Part shown: positions 37,425 to 45,823 of the stretch, piece by piece | Layout of the letters: the number at the start of each line of letters is the position of its first letter | How positions within the stretch are numbered: position 1 is the first letter of the stretch | Source: WHSW01 sp963722175 | Lineage (GTDB): Bacteria; Actinomycetota; Thermoleophilia; Solirubrobacterales; 70-9 | Reading direction: 5' to 3' | Assembly (NCBI GenBank): GCA_963722175.1 | Contig: CAVRKA010000003.1 | Span: 372,001-436,000 of the forward strand | Length of the DNA stretch: 64,000 nucleotides | Notes under the pieces: model-generated | What the model saw: the letters and a program-made list of their open reading frames with translations, nothing else | Databases searched by the model: none | Told to the model about the DNA's origin: nothing | Made by a program: the position numbers and the translations under genes

Positions 37425-38813
37425 ATGCCCGAGCAAGCCGACACCCTGGTGATCTTCGGGATCACCGGCGACCTGGCGAAGAAGATGACCTTCCAGGCGC
37501 TCTATCGGCTCGAGCGCCGCGGCGACCTCAACTGCCGGGTGATCGGAGTGGCGCGCAACCGCTGGCGAGAGGTCGACCTCGAGAACTACGCCCGCGAATC
37601 GATCGAGGCGACGGTCGCGGACCCCGACGATGAGGTGATCAAGCGGCTCGACCAGCGGCTCGACTACGTCTACGGCGAGTTCGATGACGACGAAACGTAC
37701 GGGAAGGTCGCCAAGGCGATCGGCCAGTGCGAGCAGGCCGTCTTCTACCTCGAGATCCCGCCGTCGCTGTTCGGCGAGGTGGTCCGGCGCCTGCACGACG
37801 CCGGGCTGACCGAGAACGCCCGGGTGGTGCTGGAGAAGCCGTTCGGACACGACCGGGAGTCGGCGCGGGCGCTGAACGATGAGCTTGGCCAGGTGCTCGA
37901 CGAGTCGCAGATCCTGCGGATCGACCACTTCCTCGGCAAGGAGCCGGTCATGGACCTGCTCTACCTGCGCTTCGCGAACACGATCCTGGAGCCGGTCTGG
38001 AACCGCCAGTACGTCGACTCGGTGCGGCTGACGATGGTCGAGGACTTCGGGGTCGACGACCGCGGCAGCTTCTACGACCCGGTCGGCGCGCTTCGCGACG
38101 TGGTGCAGAACCACCTCCTGCAGACGCTGGCCCTCGTGGCGATGGAGCCCCCCTCTGCCGGCACCGCCGACACCGACGCGATCCGCGACCGCAAGACCGA
38201 CCTCTTCCGGGCGATGCCCGAGGCCGATCCGAGCCGCTACGTCCGCGGCCAATACCGTGGCTACCGCGGGGTCGAGGGAGTCGCGCCCGACTCCGAGACC
38301 GAGACCTACGTCGCCCTGCGACTTGAGGTGGACAACTGGCGCTGGTCGGGGGTTCCGTTCTATCTGCGGGCCGGCAAGGCGATGCCGGTCGAGGCGACCG
38401 AGGTGAGGGTCGTGTTCAAGCGGCCGCCGCGGCTCGGGATCGGCGGGCGGATGATCCCCGACCCCGACGAGCTGATCATCCGGGTGAAGCCCGAGCCCGG
38501 CGCCGAGATCTGCCTGATGGCAAAGAAGGCGGGCGAGGACGCGCTTCACCGCGTCCACCTCGACCTGCTGTTCGAGCAGCAGGACTCCGACCAGCCCGAG
38601 CCCTACGAGCGCCTGCTCCGCGACGCGCTGCGCGGGGACTCGCAGCTCTTCCCCAACTTCGACTCGATCGACCAGACCTGGCGGATCGTGCAGCCGCTGC
38701 TCGACGACCCGTCGCCGGTCGAGGAGTACGAGCCCGGGACCTGGGGACCCGAGTCGGCGAGCCACCTGCTCCACGGTCACGGTGGCTGGCGCCGCCCGTG
38801 GCTTCCTGAGTGA
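37425..38813 (+). CDS. zwf: Glucose-6-phosphate 1-dehydrogenase
   Basis: Zwf catalyses the entry step of the oxidative pentose phosphate pathway. The 462-residue protein has the nucleotide motif FGITGDLAKKM, the substrate/active-site motif RIDHFLGKEPVMDL (catalytic His), and EKPFGHD. It is complete. It stands opposite gnd-pgl, an arrangement that lets all three oxidative steps respond to one control region. Confidence 0.97.
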   Translation: MPEQADTLVIFGITGDLAKKMTFQALYRLERRGDLNCRVIGVARNRWREVDLENYARESIEATVADPDDEVIKRLDQRLDYVYGEFDDDETYGKVAKAIGQCEQAVFYLEIPPSLFGEVVRRLHDAGLTENARVVLEKPFGHDRESARALNDELGQVLDESQILRIDHFLGKEPVMDLLYLRFANTILEPVWNRQYVDSVRLTMVEDFGVDDRGSFYDPVGALRDVVQNHLLQTLALVAMEPPSAGTADTDAIRDRKTDLFRAMPEADPSRYVRGQYRGYRGVEGVAPDSETETYVALRLEVDNWRWSGVPFYLRAGKAMPVEATEVRVVFKRPPRLGIGGRMIPDPDELIIRVKPEPGAEICLMAKKAGEDALHRVHLDLLFEQQDSDQPEPYERLLRDALRGDSQLFPNFDSIDQTWRIVQPLLDDPSPVEEYEPGTWGPESASHLLHGHGGWRRPWLPE

Positions 38814-38854
38814 ATAACTCGCGCCACGTCCTCCGCTCCCGCCTCGAATAAATG

Positions 38855-38883
38855 GTCCGCGGCTACGCCGCGGACATTTTCTT
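38855..38883. terminator. Intrinsic terminator between zwf and the ROK kinase gene
   Basis: A perfect stem GTCCGCGGC / GCCGCGGAC with a TAC loop is followed by ATTTTCTT on the plus strand. This fits a Rho-independent terminator for zwf, and the stem could also serve the convergent gene. Confidence 0.8.
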
Positions 38884-38915
38884 CTGCTCCCGCGTCCGGG
38901 CGTGCGCGGTGGGGG

Positions 38916-39890
38916 TTACTCGTCGAAGAGGAGTGACGCGCCGATCGCGCCGCCGAGGTCGCCGAGCGAGGCGACCTGGATCGCCGGGGGGCGGTCGTCG
39001 ACGAACAGGTGCGGCTGCATCTGCTTGGCGATCTTGTCGGCGTAGGGCTGTCCGAAACGCACCCCGAGGCCGCCGCCGATGATCACGGCCTCGACGTCGA
39101 GCAGGTTGACCGCCGAGGCGACCCCGGCCCCGAGCGCCTTCAGGGCGCGCTTGATCAACTGCTCGGCGAGCGGGTCGCGGTGCTCGAGCGCCCGCTCCCA
39201 GATCCCGCTCGTCAGCCGGTCGCGGCCGCGCTCCTCCATGATCTTGAACAGCTTCGTCTTCGCCCCGTCGGCGTGCTCGCGCCGCGCCTTGGCCTCCATC
39301 GCCCCCCGCCCGGCATAGGCCTCCATGCAACCGCGCCGCCCGCAGGGGCACTTGGCGCCGCCGCGCTTGACCACCATGTGACCGATCTCGCCGGCGGCGC
39401 CGCGGCCGGTCCAGCGCTTGCCGTCGAGAATCAGCCCGCCGCCGACCCCCGTGCCCCAGAAGACGCCGAGGATCGAGTCGAAGGGCTTGCCGGCGCCGAG
39501 CTTGAACTCGGCGTTGGTGGCGACATCGACATCGTTGGCGACCAGGACCTTGGTCCCGAGCGCGTCCGCGAGCGTCCTGCCGAGCGGGAACGTGCCCTCC
39601 CAGCCGGGCAGGTTGCGAGCTTCGGAGACGTCACCGGTCTTCTCGTCGGAGTCACCGGGCGATCCGACCCCGACCCCCGCGAGCGAGTCGGTCTGCACGC
39701 CCGCCGCATCCGCGGCCTCGACCATCGCCGCCGCCATCTGGTCGGCGACATCCTGAGGGCCGCCCTCGGTCGGCGTCGGGCGGCGGGCCTCGCCCTTGAC
39801 GATCCCGGTCTTGGTGACGACGGCCGTCTGGATCTTCGTACCGCCGAGGTCGATCCCCCCGCGCAGCGCCTGCTTTCGTGCGACCGGCAT
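38916..39890 (-). CDS. ROK-family glucokinase-type sugar kinase
   Basis: The 324-residue ROK kinase has the phosphate-binding loop GIDLGGTKIQ at residues about 12-21, a catalytic Asp in VANDVDVA, the EIGH-like GEIGHMVV, and the zinc cluster CPCGRRGCMEAYAGR. Such enzymes phosphorylate glucose or a related hexose with ATP. Its place beside zwf and pgi makes glucokinase the best guess, but I do not assign a symbol. It is upstream of nothing obvious and converges on zwf. Confidence 0.88.
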   Translation of the reverse strand: MPVARKQALRGGIDLGGTKIQTAVVTKTGIVKGEARRPTPTEGGPQDVADQMAAAMVEAADAAGVQTDSLAGVGVGSPGDSDEKTGDVSEARNLPGWEGTFPLGRTLADALGTKVLVANDVDVATNAEFKLGAGKPFDSILGVFWGTGVGGGLILDGKRWTGRGAAGEIGHMVVKRGGAKCPCGRRGCMEAYAGRGAMEAKARREHADGAKTKLFKIMEERGRDRLTSGIWERALEHRDPLAEQLIKRALKALGAGVASAVNLLDVEAVIIGGGLGVRFGQPYADKIAKQMQPHLFVDDRPPAIQVASLGDLGGAIGASLLFDE

Positions 39891-39902
39891 CGACGCGCCG
39901 GC

Positions 39903-40214
39903 TCAGTCGAGGTTCGGGAAATCGGTCGTCTTCTCGACGACGTGGATGTTGACCTCCGGCGGGCGGTCGAGCAGATCGCCGAGCTTGGCGCCGAAACCGG
40001 CGACGCTCGGAGCCTGGAAGTGCACCTGCAGCGCCTCCATCGACTCCCACTCCTCGACCGCGACGAACTCGGTCGGGTCCTCGAGTGAGGCGTAGAACGC
40101 ATAGCGAATGCAGCCCGGCTCCTGCCGCGACTCGTTCTGCATCCAGCGGGCGAGCTCCACCAGCTCCTCGCGCTTCTCGGGGGCGCAGCCGGCCCTTGCG
40201 ATCACGATCACCAT
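39903..40214 (-). CDS. Antibiotic-biosynthesis-monooxygenase (ABM) fold protein
   Basis: The 103-residue protein has the ferredoxin-like ABM fold: VIVIARAGCAPEKREELVEL, then EPGCIRYAFYASLEDP, then FVAVEEWESMEALQVHF. Members are heme-degrading or quinol monooxygenases, or have no known enzymatic role. TAGGCT, a probable -10, lies 6 bases before the ATG and overlaps the end of the 172-bp repeat at 40224. The kinase gene follows with a 12-base gap, so the pair is likely co-transcribed. Confidence 0.85.
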   Translation of the reverse strand: MVIVIARAGCAPEKREELVELARWMQNESRQEPGCIRYAFYASLEDPTEFVAVEEWESMEALQVHFQAPSVAGFGAKLGDLLDRPPEVNIHVVEKTTDFPNLD

Positions 40215-40223
40215 GCAGACAGC

Positions 40224-40395
40224 CTAGATGAGTGATCCCACGCCGCAACGCACGCGGATGACGCACGGATACCGTCGCTGGATCGCGCCGCTCGGGACTC
40301 GCCCATGTCCACCGACATGGGCTTCGCCCGATCGCCACGCCCAGCTCGGTCCCGCGCGCCCCCGCGCACGCCGAGGCACGGGATCAATCATCTAG
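40224..40395 (+). repeat. 172-bp quasi-palindromic dispersed repeat, copy A
   Basis: It begins and ends with CTAG and has imperfect terminal inverted repeats (CTAGATGAGTGATCCC against CTAGATGATTGATCCC). Copy B at 47993-48164 has exactly the same length in the opposite orientation, with about 92 percent identity by hand alignment and a 60-base central block without a difference. The centre holds a perfect hairpin, GCCCATGTC / GACATGGGC. It has no reading frame of note. The right-hand CTAG provides the stop of the tadC-like gene, and the left-hand end forms part of a -10 box for the ABM gene. Confidence 0.85.
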
Positions 40396-41228
40396 AACGA
40401 TCCGAGCAGGGCGTCGGAGTGGGCGATGATCGCGGCGACGATCGTCAGCAGCACCGAGGGCACCAGCACGAGCGCGACGACGAGCTGGATCTTCGGCGCC
40501 GAGCGCGCGGCGCGCTCCTCGATCCGACGCCGGGCGTCGCGGCGCAGCGCCGTCGCCTGCAGGTGCAGCTGCTCGGCAAGCGGCGAGCCGTAGGTGCGCG
40601 AGCGCTCGAGCGCCGCCGCCAGGGCGCCGACCTCGGCGCCGGGAATGCGGACGCGCAACTCGTCGATCGCGTCGCGCAGCGGCCGGCCGCAGTCGACCTC
40701 GGCGATCGCCCGGGAGAGCTCCGCCGCCAGCGGGCCGGGACTCCCGGCGGCGATCTCGGCGAGCCCGGAGGCCGGATCGCGCCCCGAGGCGGCGCCGACG
40801 GCGAGCATGTCGAGCGCGTCGGGCAGGGCGGCGACGAACCGTGCCCGGCGCCGGCGGGCGGCGCGTTCGAGCAGCGCGTCCGGGGCGAGGAAGCCGGCGG
40901 CGGCGAGCACGGCGACGACGACGATCCCCAACCTGGTCGCGAGCACCGGCACGGACGCGATCGCGACCAGGACGCCTGCGGCGCCCCCGGCGAGCTTCGC
41001 GGCGACGACGCCGCGCGGCTCGACCCGCCCGGCCCAGCCAGCTCGCTCGAGCCGCCGCGGCAGCCCGAGCCGCTCGGCGACCTCGCCGAGCGAACCGGCG
41101 CGCCCGCCTGAGACCGTCACCAGCGCCGTCCGGGCGCCGGCTGCAATCCGCTCGCCGGCTCCTCCGGCCAGCTCCCACGCTGCGGCGAACGCGAGCAGCA
41201 CCGCGCCGGCGGCGAGCAGCGCCGTCAC
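40392..41228 (-). CDS. Type II secretion F-domain protein, TadC-like
   Basis: This inner-membrane platform protein belongs to the Tad/Flp pilus assembly machinery. The 278 residues contain an N-terminal membrane segment, a paired segment near the middle (LAGGAAGVLVAIASVPVLAT), a T2SSF cytoplasmic domain (LPDALDMLAVGAASGRDPASGL), and C-terminal segments ending at LLGSF. Its stop TAG lies in the terminal CTAG of repeat copy A. Its start overlaps the tadB stop by 4 bases. Confidence 0.85.
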   Translation of the reverse strand: MTALLAAGAVLLAFAAAWELAGGAGERIAAGARTALVTVSGGRAGSLGEVAERLGLPRRLERAGWAGRVEPRGVVAAKLAGGAAGVLVAIASVPVLATRLGIVVVAVLAAAGFLAPDALLERAARRRRARFVAALPDALDMLAVGAASGRDPASGLAEIAAGSPGPLAAELSRAIAEVDCGRPLRDAIDELRVRIPGAEVGALAAALERSRTYGSPLAEQLHLQATALRRDARRRIEERAARSAPKIQLVVALVLVPSVLLTIVAAIIAHSDALLGSF

Positions 41229-42094
41229 CGTCGGTCGACCCGGCTGAGGCGCCGGATCGCGGCGAAGCCGGCGAGCTGGAGGCCGGCGGCGAACACCAGC
41301 ATCGTCGCCGCGGCCGGGTCGGCGACCATCCCGCCGACGAAGCCCGGCGCCAGCAGCTCGGCGAGCAAGGCCGCGCCGACCGGCATCGCCGCGACGAGTA
41401 GGCCCGTGAACCGCGCCTGGGCCGTCGCCGCGCGCGCGTCGGCCTCCGTCCGGTCGCGGTCGCGCGCGGCGGCGGCGAAGCGCCGCAGCAGGGTGGCGAG
41501 ATCGCCGCCGGCAAGCTGCTGGGAGAGCAGTGCGGCGGCGAACGAGTCGACCCGGGGCGAGTCGACGCGCCGACGCAGCGCGTCGAGCGCCTCGCGGGTC
41601 GGGGCGCCGAGCGCGAGCGCACCGCGGACCCGCTCCAGCTCGCGGGCCGCGGGACCTTCGAGCGACCCCGCCGCGGCGGCCAGCGCCGCCCGCGGCGAGC
41701 GGCCGACGGCGAGCCCGTCCGCGACCGCGACCGCGACCTCGGCGAGCCCGCGCTCGACCGCGCGCCGGTAGCTCGCGCGCCGGTGCGCCACCGCCCAGGT
41801 TGCGGCCGCCGGCCCGGCGGCCGCCAGGAACGGCGCCGGTCCCGGGCCGAGCACGAGCAGGGCGGCGGCGAAGATCGCAGCGGTCCCGAGGAGCGCCAGC
41901 CGCCGGCGTTCGAGCTCCGACGGCAGCTCACCCTCTCGGCCCGCGCGCGCGAGCGGCTCGACGGCGAGCCGCAGCCAGCGACCGACCGCGGGCGCCGCCA
42001 GCGCGAGCTCGCGGAGCGCGAGCGCGGCCAGCCCGCCGGCGAGCGCCGCGGCGCCGATCCGGATCGCTTCGAACGCGGTCACTCGCGCCGCCAC
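41225..42094 (-). CDS. Type II secretion F-domain protein, TadB-like
   Basis: This is the partner platform protein of the Tad pilus. In its 289 residues a hydrophobic N-terminus and a middle membrane pair precede the T2SSF core (GLAEVAVAVADGLAVGRSPRAAL, then LLSQQLAGGDLATLLRRFAAAARDR). Two membrane segments lie at the C-terminus. It overlaps the ATPase gene by 16 bases. Confidence 0.86.
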   Translation of the reverse strand: MAARVTAFEAIRIGAAALAGGLAALALRELALAAPAVGRWLRLAVEPLARAGREGELPSELERRRLALLGTAAIFAAALLVLGPGPAPFLAAAGPAAATWAVAHRRASYRRAVERGLAEVAVAVADGLAVGRSPRAALAAAAGSLEGPAARELERVRGALALGAPTREALDALRRRVDSPRVDSFAAALLSQQLAGGDLATLLRRFAAAARDRDRTEADARAATAQARFTGLLVAAMPVGAALLAELLAPGFVGGMVADPAAATMLVFAAGLQLAGFAAIRRLSRVDRR

Positions 42095-43095
42095 AGCTCG
42101 CGCACCCCGACCCCGGCGGCGGCGCGCAGCACCTCGGCGACCTCGGTCACCCGCCGCGCGCCGCCAGGGCCGCGCGCCATGTGCACGACCAGGTCGACCC
42201 CGCGCGCGAGCTGCTCGCGGATCGCCTCGTGCGGTAGGCCGACCCCGGCCATCAGCGCCAGGGTCTCGACCCGGCGCAGGGCGTCCTCGGGCGAGTTCGC
42301 GTGCACGGTCGAGAGCGCCCCCTCATGGCCGGTGTTGAGCGCGGTCACCAGATCGAGCGCCTCCGGCCCGCGAACCTCGCCGATCACGATCCGGTCGGGA
42401 CGCATCCGCAGGGCATTGCGGAGGAGGTCGCGGATCGTTACCCCGCCGCGGCCCTCGACCGAGGCCGGTCGGCTCTCGAGCCGGACGACGTGCGGCTGGC
42501 GCAGGCGCAGCTCGGCGGCGTCCTCGATCGTCACCACGCGCTCGGTCGGCGCGATCCACGTCGAGAGCGCGTTCAGCAGCGTCGTCTTGCCCGACCCGGT
42601 GCCGCCGGAGACCAGCAGGCTGCGTCGCGACCCGACCGCCTCGGCCAGCAGGTCGCGAAGCTCGGCGGTCAGCGTTCCGAGCTCGACCAGCTCCTGCGGA
42701 TCGGGCCGCACCGCCGTGAACCTGCGCACCGAGAGCGCCGGACCGTCGACGGCGAGCGGCGGGATGACGACGTTGACCCGCGAGCCGTCCGCGAGCCGCG
42801 CGTCGGCCATCGGGCTGAGCTCGTCGACCCGGCGGCCGACCGGGGCGAGGATGCGCTCGATCGTGTCGCGAAGCGCCTGCTCGGAGTCGAAGCGGATCTC
42901 GGTGCGTTCGATCCGCCCGTCCCGCTCGACATAGACCGTGTCGTGACCGTTGACCATCACCTCCTCGACGTCGGGGTCGGCGAGCAGCTCCTCGAGCGGG
43001 CCGAGCCCGGCCGTATCGCGGAGGATCAGGTCGACGATCCGCTCGCGGTGTCGCTCGGAGAGGACGGCCGCCGCCTCGTCGACGAGCCCGCGCAC
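42079..43095 (-). CDS. Tad/Flp pilus assembly ATPase CpaF (TadA type)
   Basis: CpaF is the hexameric ATPase that drives pilin assembly. The 338 residues include the N-terminal domain (LADPDVEEVMVNGHDTVYVE), Walker A GGTGSGKT at 164-171, Walker B-type VTIEDAAELRL, and the family sequence RPDRIVIGEVRGPEALDL...GHEGALSTVHAN. A GTG at 43095 is the first usable start. The reading frame continues upstream without a stop for at least 100 bases with plausible CpaF N-terminal sequence (AAELRLRLVDRRR) but has no ATG, GTG or TTG there, so the true N-terminus may be longer or damaged. Confidence 0.88.
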   Translation of the reverse strand: MRGLVDEAAAVLSERHRERIVDLILRDTAGLGPLEELLADPDVEEVMVNGHDTVYVERDGRIERTEIRFDSEQALRDTIERILAPVGRRVDELSPMADARLADGSRVNVVIPPLAVDGPALSVRRFTAVRPDPQELVELGTLTAELRDLLAEAVGSRRSLLVSGGTGSGKTTLLNALSTWIAPTERVVTIEDAAELRLRQPHVVRLESRPASVEGRGGVTIRDLLRNALRMRPDRIVIGEVRGPEALDLVTALNTGHEGALSTVHANSPEDALRRVETLALMAGVGLPHEAIREQLARGVDLVVHMARGPGGARRVTEVAEVLRAAAGVGVRELWRRE

Positions 43096-43243
43096 GCTCG
43101 TCCCGAGGTCGGCAGCGTCCGAGGCGTCGGCGCGGCGCCGGTCGACGAGGCGCAGACGCAGCTCGGCGGCGAGGACGCGGGCGTGGTCGTCAGCGGTGGC
43201 TATACCGGGATGAGTTCCGGCCTCACCGGATCTCGCCCCCGGC

Positions 43244-43831
43244 TCAGCCGACGATGAACTCGCCGATCAACACCGCGGCGCCGAAGACGAAGGCGGCCAC
43301 CGCCAGTCCCTTGATCAGCTTGACCGGCGGACCGCCGTGAATGCCCGTCTCGTGCACGGCGCAGTGGCCCTTGCCGCGGGCGATCAGCCAGCGATTGACC
43401 GGGACGGCGACCACGAAGGCGATCGCGAGCGCGAACGCGAGGCTACCCCAGAACAGCAGCGAGTCGAGGCCGGCCTCCATCGCTCCCGGGATCGTGAGGA
43501 CGATCACGTTGTCGATGATCTCCATCGTCGCGATCGAGAACGTGTCGGAGGCGAGCGCGATCGGGATCACCGCGCCGAGCGCCATCCCGGCACGCAGCAG
43601 CGGCAGGCTCGTCAGCGCGTAGCCGAACGCGAACGCAAGGCCGATCGCGAGCGCGATCGTGGCCCCGGTGGAGAACCCGGCCGCGGTGCCGATTGCGACT
43701 CCAAGCACTTCGCCGATCGCACACCCGGTGAGGCAGTGCGCCGTGGCGTCGATCGCGACCGTGGTCAGGGCCGCGCCCTCGGTCGGCATCTCGTGGTGGT
43801 GCTCGTGGCCGGCGGTCGTCGTTTCCATCAT
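43244..43831 (-). CDS. DUF4396-family membrane protein, probable metal-linked
   Basis: The 195-residue protein opens with a His-rich stretch (GHEHHHEMPTEG), then five or so membrane segments. The DUF4396 signature ATAHCLTGCAIGEVLG is near residue 30, and a second site lies at GHCAVHETGIH. His and Cys clusters of this kind suggest binding of copper or a similar metal. A CsoR-type operator sits 8 bases upstream of its ATG, supporting metal-induced expression. The molecular function is unknown. Confidence 0.82.
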   Translation of the reverse strand: MMETTTAGHEHHHEMPTEGAALTTVAIDATAHCLTGCAIGEVLGVAIGTAAGFSTGATIALAIGLAFAFGYALTSLPLLRAGMALGAVIPIALASDTFSIATMEIIDNVIVLTIPGAMEAGLDSLLFWGSLAFALAIAFVVAVPVNRWLIARGKGHCAVHETGIHGGPPVKLIKGLAVAAFVFGAAVLIGEFIVG

Positions 43832-43839
43832 GTCTTCCT

Positions 43840-43856
43840 ATACCCCCCTGGGGTAT
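43840..43856. promoter_or_regulatory. CsoR-type operator
   Basis: ATACCCCCCTGGGGTAT matches the ATACCC-N5-GGGTAT pattern described for CsoR-family copper/sulfur sensors. It lies between the DUF4396 gene and the divergent TauE gene. Read on the minus strand, its edge and the following TATAGG are 5-8 bases from the ATG pair of the DUF4396 gene. No csoR gene is visible in the window. Confidence 0.65.
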
Positions 43857-43885
43857 TGACGATAGCACGACTTATTCTCCCCGCG

Positions 43886-44626
43886 GTGAGCGCGCTGGAC
43901 CTGCTGCTCGTCGTCGCGGTCGTGGTCGGGATCTCGGTCCAGGCCGCGATCGGCTTCGGTTTCGCCTTCTTCGTCGCCCCGGCGGCGTTTGCCGCCTTCC
44001 CGCCGGAGCAGGCCGTGACCCTGGTCCTGCTGCTCGGGATCGCGATCAACTGCCTCGTTCTCTGGGGCGAGGGGCGCGCGGTCTCGATCGCGGGCCGGGA
44101 GGTCGCAATCCTGCTCGCAGCCGCCGTGCCGGGGATGGTGCTCGGCGCCTGGATCGTGACCGAGGCCGATCGCGACCTGCTCCAGTTCCTGGTCGGGATC
44201 GTGGTCCTCGTCGGCGCCGGCGTGCAGGCGCTCGGCCCCCGCTCCGGGACCCGCCACGTCCCGGCGCTCGAGGCCGGCGGCGGCCTCGTTGCGGGCGCGC
44301 TGACCACCTCGGTGAGCGTCAACGGGCCGGCGGTGCTGCTGGTCTTCACCCGGATCGGCCTCCGCGGCAGCGCCCTGCGCGACTCCCTCGCCGCCGCCCT
44401 GCTCGGCCTCAGCCTGCTGGCGACGCCGATCGTGCTCATCGCTTCGGGCGTCGACCGGGCGCTGCCCGAGGGCTGGATCGTGCTGGCGTGCGTACCGGCG
44501 TTGCTGGTCGGCCATCGGGCCGGCGCCGCCGTCTTCCGCCGCCTCGACGACGACGCCCACCATCGCGTCGCCCTGGCGGCCGCGGCGCTCGCGGGGCTGC
44601 TGAGCATCGCCGCGGCGCTTCTATAG
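43886..44626 (+). CDS. TauE/SafE-family anion permease
   Basis: The 246-residue protein has about eight membrane segments and the family opening GISVQAAIGFGFAFFVAPAAFA, with the second-half repeat NGPAVLLVFTRIGLRGSALRDSLAAALLGL. Members export or import sulfite, sulfoacetate or similar anions. I use the GTG at 43886, 7 bases after TATTCT, rather than the longer frame that runs under the DUF4396 gene. It shares the CsoR-operator intergenic region. Confidence 0.85.
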   Translation: MSALDLLLVVAVVVGISVQAAIGFGFAFFVAPAAFAAFPPEQAVTLVLLLGIAINCLVLWGEGRAVSIAGREVAILLAAAVPGMVLGAWIVTEADRDLLQFLVGIVVLVGAGVQALGPRSGTRHVPALEAGGGLVAGALTTSVSVNGPAVLLVFTRIGLRGSALRDSLAAALLGLSLLATPIVLIASGVDRALPEGWIVLACVPALLVGHRAGAAVFRRLDDDAHHRVALAAAALAGLLSIAAALL

Positions 44627-44638
44627 CCTGCGCCCGCG

Positions 44639-45142
44639 ATGGCCGAGATCGAGGTCGTCGACGCCGACATCACGAAGCTCGAGGTCGACGCGATCGCCAA
44701 CGCCGCCAACACCAGGCTGCTGCACGGGGGCGGCGTCGCGGGCGCGATCGCGCGGGCGGGCGGACCGTCGATCCAGGAGGAGAGCGACGAGCGCGCCCCG
44801 ATCGAGCTCGGCGACGCGGTCGCCACCGGGGCGGGAGCGCTGCCGAGCCGCTGGGTGATCCACGCCGCCACCATGCACCTCGGCGGCCCGACCTCCGCCG
44901 AGGTCATCCGCGACGCAACCGCGAGCGCATTGCGGGTCGCCGACGAGCTCGGCGCGAAGTCGTTCGCGCTGGTCGCCTTCGGCACCGGCGTCGGAGGCTT
45001 CCCGATGGCCGAGGCGGCGCGGATCGAGATCGAGCAGGTCCGCCGTCACCTCGAGGCCGGCAGCGGGCTCGAGCGGATCATCTTCTGCGTTCACGGCGAC
45101 GAGGCCCGCAAGGCGTTCGAGTCCGAGCTCGACTTGGGTTAG
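44639..45142 (+). CDS. Macrodomain protein (ADP-ribose / O-acetyl-ADP-ribose binding)
   Basis: The 167 residues form a single macrodomain: VVDADITKLEVDAIANAANT, the loop LLHGGGVAGAIARAGG, and FGTGVGGFPM for diphosphate binding. Many members remove ADP-ribose from proteins or hydrolyse O-acetyl-ADP-ribose. The ATG lies 9 bases after TAGCCT and 12 bases after the TauE stop, so it may be read both from its own promoter and from upstream. Confidence 0.9.
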   Translation: MAEIEVVDADITKLEVDAIANAANTRLLHGGGVAGAIARAGGPSIQEESDERAPIELGDAVATGAGALPSRWVIHAATMHLGGPTSAEVIRDATASALRVADELGAKSFALVAFGTGVGGFPMAEAARIEIEQVRRHLEAGSGLERIIFCVHGDEARKAFESELDLG

Positions 45143-45151
45143 CGCGCCCGC

Positions 45152-45820
45152 TCAGCGGCCGATCAGGCGGAGCTCGCGAGCGAAGCTCTGGGCCTGGATC
45201 AGGCGCAGCGCTTGGGCGCGGGTGAGCGCCAGGGTCGCGATCCAGGGTTCACCCGGCGACCCGGGCAGCGCGCCATCCGTGGCCTCGCCGCCGCCGGCCC
45301 GCAGGTCGAGGAGTGCGACCGCTTCGGCGGCGACGAACGTCCTCCCCGGCCCGCCGGCCGGACCCGCCTCCGTGGTGACGACGACGTCGACGCGGCGGCG
45401 CCCGGAGCCGGCGAGCGGGCCGGCGCCCTGCACCGACAGCTCGACCGGGGTTCGGTCGCCGCCCACCGTCGGCTCGGCCGCGCTCGCCCGCTCGTCCGGC
45501 GCGCGGAACTGGGAGGCGAGCAGGTAGCCGCCGGCGGGGATCGTGGTCGCCGGGCGGCGTCCGAGCGCCTGCGCCGGGCTGGTCATGACATCCGGGGGCA
45601 GGAAGCGCTCCGGGACGCGGCGGACCTCGAGCGTCTCGGCGACGGCCGTCCGGCCCAGCGCTTGGCCGGCCGGCAGCGGCGCGGTCGCGGCGACCACCTC
45701 GCGCAGCTCGCCGTACTGAGTCGCGAGTACGTCCCCCGCTCCGCCGCCGGCGCCGGCGGCGAGGCCGGCGCAGATCGCCGCCGCCGACGCGAAGCCGATC
45801 GCACGGGCGCGCCGGCTCAC
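45152..45820 (-). CDS. CpaB/RcpC-like Flp pilus assembly protein (SAF domain)
   Basis: An N-terminal signal or anchor segment (residues 7-28) precedes a SAF domain (VAATAPLPAGQALGRTAVAETLEVRRVPERF) and a C-terminal beta-rich part with VDVVVTTEAG and TLALTRAQALRLIQAQSF. This is the CpaB layout: an envelope protein of the Tad pilus, possibly binding peptidoglycan. The GTG start is 3 bases after the histidine kinase stop, so the gene is the end of the DUF192-regulator-kinase unit. Confidence 0.82.
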   Translation of the reverse strand: MSRRARAIGFASAAAICAGLAAGAGGGAGDVLATQYGELREVVAATAPLPAGQALGRTAVAETLEVRRVPERFLPPDVMTSPAQALGRRPATTIPAGGYLLASQFRAPDERASAAEPTVGGDRTPVELSVQGAGPLAGSGRRRVDVVVTTEAGPAGGPGRTFVAAEAVALLDLRAGGGEATDGALPGSPGEPWIATLALTRAQALRLIQAQSFARELRLIGR

Positions 45821-45823
45821 GAC

